DNA of 64,000 nucleotides from Erythrocercus mccallii (Eukaryota; Chordata; Aves; Passeriformes; Dicruridae): positions 1 through 64,000 of the forward strand of contig VZRG01001517.1 of the NCBI GenBank assembly GCA_013397435.1, read 5' to 3'. A program made the position numbers and the translations under genes. Below the pieces are notes generated by a model. That model worked only from the letters and a program-made list of their open reading frames with translations, made no database searches and was not told the DNA's origin. Of the stretch, positions 60,841 through 64,000 are shown in pieces; the stretch's first letter is position 1, and each line of letters starts with the position of its first letter.

Positions 60841-63269
60841 TAATCAGTCAAGGAAAGGTCAATGGAGCATTTTGATTGGGTTCTGTATATTTGGTATTCT
60901 TTACAATGTGATTTTAAAAGAATATCTAGAGTTAATTCCCTTATTCTTACTAAATTGCAAGAACACAAATAATATACTTCATAGACGGAACTAGGAAAAC
61001 AGCATTAAGTATCATTAAAATGTTAGTAACAGAATATTTTTTTCAATGTGTTACCTTGCCTGTATTTTAGGAAAGTATTACTTCAAGCATAGAATTGTTA
61101 AAGATCAGCAGACAGCATGCAGTATGATCTTCAGTTTCACTTAAGTGGAAGTTGAATAAGCCAGTCAAGATGGAAAACTGTTTAATAAAGAGTTTCCACT
61201 GCTTTAGTAGTTCAAATAGCAAAAAAAGTATTAGATACAAGTAAGTACTTGTCTGCAAGTATTTCATCAATACATGGTGTATCTGGAAATTTGAAGGCTT
61301 AGTCTCAGTTCAGATAATGAAGTTGACAGCTAGAAGTGCTGGATTACACATCATATTACTGTGTGACTTACTGCTGACTTAAAGAATAAATGTGGCATTG
61401 ACATATCTAATATTAGGGGTTTTTTAATGTATGCATCTCCCAGTACCTGTAACAGTTGCTGATGTCTATTTATCTAATATTGACAGAAAGGCAATCTATA
61501 GAGCATTTATTTAAGCCTGTTTCTTCCCTAACTGCTATTTTAGGCTTCACTTTCCACTGTCTGTTTAGTAAGTCACAGAATTCTCATTTTTCCATGCCCT
61601 TCTTAAAAATATGATAATTTAGAATAAAAATAAAAGACAATAGCATGAGATCAAAACATGGAATTCCTCATGCAAAAGTAGAATTCATGTTAATTCAAAA
61701 AAATAGCCTGGAAAAGGTTATGAAAGTAGGTCAGATGGAGTGACAGTTTCCCACACAATCAAAATAGTAAATAAGGGCCTTCATGGTCTTTCTTAGTAAG
61801 ATTATAGTCCCTGTGAGTATTCTAAGTCAGATCAGAGGTTCAAATAGCTTGGCATCCTATGGAACAGTTTGCTGCCTTCAGAAAACTAAATATAAAGTAA
61901 GTGTAATATTTCCCAGGACTCATCTTGAACTGATTTCAAGCTTAGGTCAGAAGTGCAAGTTTAGAGGCTCTTTAACTTTATTGCTGTCAGTCTGTCCAGT
62001 TACTTTATTCTAGCTAAGTTCTTTGTATTCCCTTTTTATGACAAAGGCTCCCAGAATTTTCTGTTATCTTCTGTGAAGGGTGGCCTTCTTCTATAGAAGG
62101 CACAAAGTAAACTGGATCTTCAGGCACTTGATGCAAGTAGGAGTATACTTTCAGCCTGAGAGCAGCTTGAGAGATATAAGGAAAACAAAAATGCTAAATG
62201 CAAAAGATATGCTTCACACCCACTCTCAGACAGTGTCAAGCATGGGAGAATGACCTAGATACAGCTAACCACTGCTATTTATATTAATTATAGTTTCACA
62301 TTCATATATCTAGGTCTAATTACAACATGATAATTAACTGAGAGCTAGATTATGTTGTTTCCCGAAGAAGGAAATGACAGTGTCTAAGTATTTCTAAGAC
62401 AAGAGGTATAACATAATCCCTGACAATATTCACTCAAAGTCTAGGAAACTCTTGGCTGAACACATACATAGAGGTAGATACAGTCTTAAAATATACATGT
62501 TAAAATGGTTCTGTTTGGATTAAATTTTCCATAGGATATATTCTGTTTCTAAGGTTTATGATTTCAGTTTCATGCTAGAATTATCTGTACAAAAAACTTC
62601 TGCAGATGAAATTATAGTTGTCAATCATGTCATTAAAAATCTCTAATTAACACAATCTGTACAAATTTGAGAAATTTTTAGAGATAGAGTCTACTTCAGT
62701 AATAAACCAAGTAGTACGATTCATCAAACCTAACTAAATATTTCACTTTCCTTCTGAATATTCCTTACGCACTACTCAAGGCATTTTCCATGGCAAGCAC
62801 AGCACATAGTTCTTTTCCATAACTTGATGAGTTGCAGAGGATACATCTGTTACTAACATGTTGCTAAAGTTAAAATTGTACAAGTGAGGGGAATTGCTAG
62901 TGTTCAAAACAGTTATCTGACAACATAGTCATGCTGCTATTTTTTTGCAGAAAATACAACACAGCATAAAACAAGGAAACAGAATAAGTCTCGAAAACCA
63001 TGCCATTAATTTCAAGCAATGTTTATTAACTGATAGAAACAGTTTATTAATTGCAAAATGCCTGCTGCTATGAGATCACACACACACAAGAATTTAAATG
63101 TATCCCTAGGTATTTATTCTTTAATTGAGTGGAAGTTAATTTTGAACCATGGAAATCTTGAGTGGAAAGTTGTATAAACCACAGGTCTTCATAAGACTTC
63201 AGTGACCCCAGAGCAGAGTAAACAAATCATCTGTTATGGCTTGTCTTCCTCAATCTGACAATTGTTTCA
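60841..63269. other. Unique AT-rich DNA, nothing recognised
   Basis: About 2.4 kb with no visible repeat family, RNA gene or coding frame. Confidence 0.5.
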
Positions 63270-63800
63270 CTTTTGTAGGCACATCTGGAGTACTGCATTC
63301 AACTCTGGGGCCACTAGCATAAAAAGAATCTGAACTTGTTGGAGAAGCTCCAAGGGAATGCCACAAAGATGATCTGAGGGCTGGAGCATCTCTCCTGTGA
63401 AGTCAGGGTGAGTGACTGTGGTTGTTCAGCCTGAAGAAGAAAATCCTGCAGAGGGACCTAACAGCAGCCTTGCAGTACCTAGAGGGGGCTTCAAGAAGGT
63501 TGGAGGGGGACTTTTTACAAGGATATGGAGTGACAAGATAAGGGGGGATGACTTTAAACTGAAGGAGGGTAGTTTTAGATTAGATACTACAAAGTAATTC
63601 TTTACTGTGAGGATGATGAGACTCTTGAACAGGTTGCCTAGAGGAAGCTGTGGACGTTCCATCCCTGAAAGTCTTCAAGGCCAGGTTGCAATAAAGCTTT
63701 GAGCAACCTGGTCTAGTGGGTAGCATCCTTGCACATGGCATGGGGGTTGGACTAGATGATATTTAAGTACCCTTCCAAACAAACCTTTCTGTGGTTCTAA
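63270..63800 (+). mobile_element. CR1 LINE 3' end fragment
   Basis: Sense CR1 with AGGCACATCTGGAGTACTGC, GGTTGTTCAGCCTGAAGAAG, TACAAGGATATGGAGTGACA, CTCTTGAACAGGTTGCCTAG and GGGGGTTGGACTAGATGATA. It ends near TTTCTGTGGTTCTAATAATG, a worn terminal octamer pair. It is 5'-truncated. A 61-codon frame at 63412 lies in CR1 3' sequence and is not a gene. Confidence 0.93.
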
Positions 63801-64000
63801 TAATGCAGATAGAGATACAAGCAAGAAATCATGGAGAGAAAAATGAAAACTTGACAGATATGTTGGCTCTGCAGTCACAGATGAACATGACAAGCAGAAA
63901 ATTAAGACACTACAAAGCATCAGCACCTGGAACAGCAGAGAAAGAAGAGTAGCAACACTAGTGTTGTAGTTAAAGTTTCCCCTACTAATTCAGTCTTAGT
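63801..64000. other. Unique DNA to window end
   Basis: Nothing recognised. Confidence 0.5.

Overview
This 64 kb window reads as AT-rich, non-coding nuclear DNA from a bird, most likely a songbird. The evidence is ten 5'-truncated CR1 LINE copies carrying the avian CR1 3' signature (a GGTTGGAAGGGACC-type block and a terminal octamer like TTCTGTGA), plus several endogenous-retrovirus LTR families I recognise from memory as avian or passerine. No open reading frame exceeds 152 codons, and the longest ones lie inside LTRs. I found no protein-coding gene, rRNA or tRNA I could support, so this is intergenic or deep-intronic sequence.

Layout: 1-4650 is unique DNA with a GC-rich decamer repeat at the very left edge and a weak candidate coding remnant at 1435-1743. 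4660-7540 is an old antisense CR1 split by an ERVL-type LTR, itself split by a second LTR. 8329-8603 and 9612-10234 are LTRs. 12509-14730 is an antisense CR1 split by two LTRs, the first with a perfect 5-bp target-site duplication. 15521-16209 is a solo LTR with an unusual 8-bp flanking duplication. 17517-17579 is a 63-bp hairpin. Antisense CR1s lie at 17651 and 22469. 26480-27109 is a textbook solo LTR with a 6-bp duplication. 29301-33005 holds microsatellites. 33817-35783 is an LTR abutting a sense CR1 that keeps a decayed reverse-transcriptase segment. Further CR1s start at 37745, 45711, 48716, 57846 (split by an LTR) and 63270. A G-free A/C tract lies at 51394-51548, an LTR with ERV-like flank at 51755-53200, a long hexanucleotide microsatellite at 56691-56794, and a probable LTR at 60230-60840.

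No genes work together here. What the window records is its insertion history: CR1 first, LTRs later into CR1, and local rearrangements (an inverted duplication, hairpins, microsatellite expansion) on top. Repeat assignments come from recognising family sequence by eye, not from a database search, and boundaries marked approximate are good to about 20-60 bases. I did not find a convincing new biological system; the best leads are the hairpin at 17517-17579, the 8-bp duplication at 15513-16217 and the possible terminal exon at 1435-1743.
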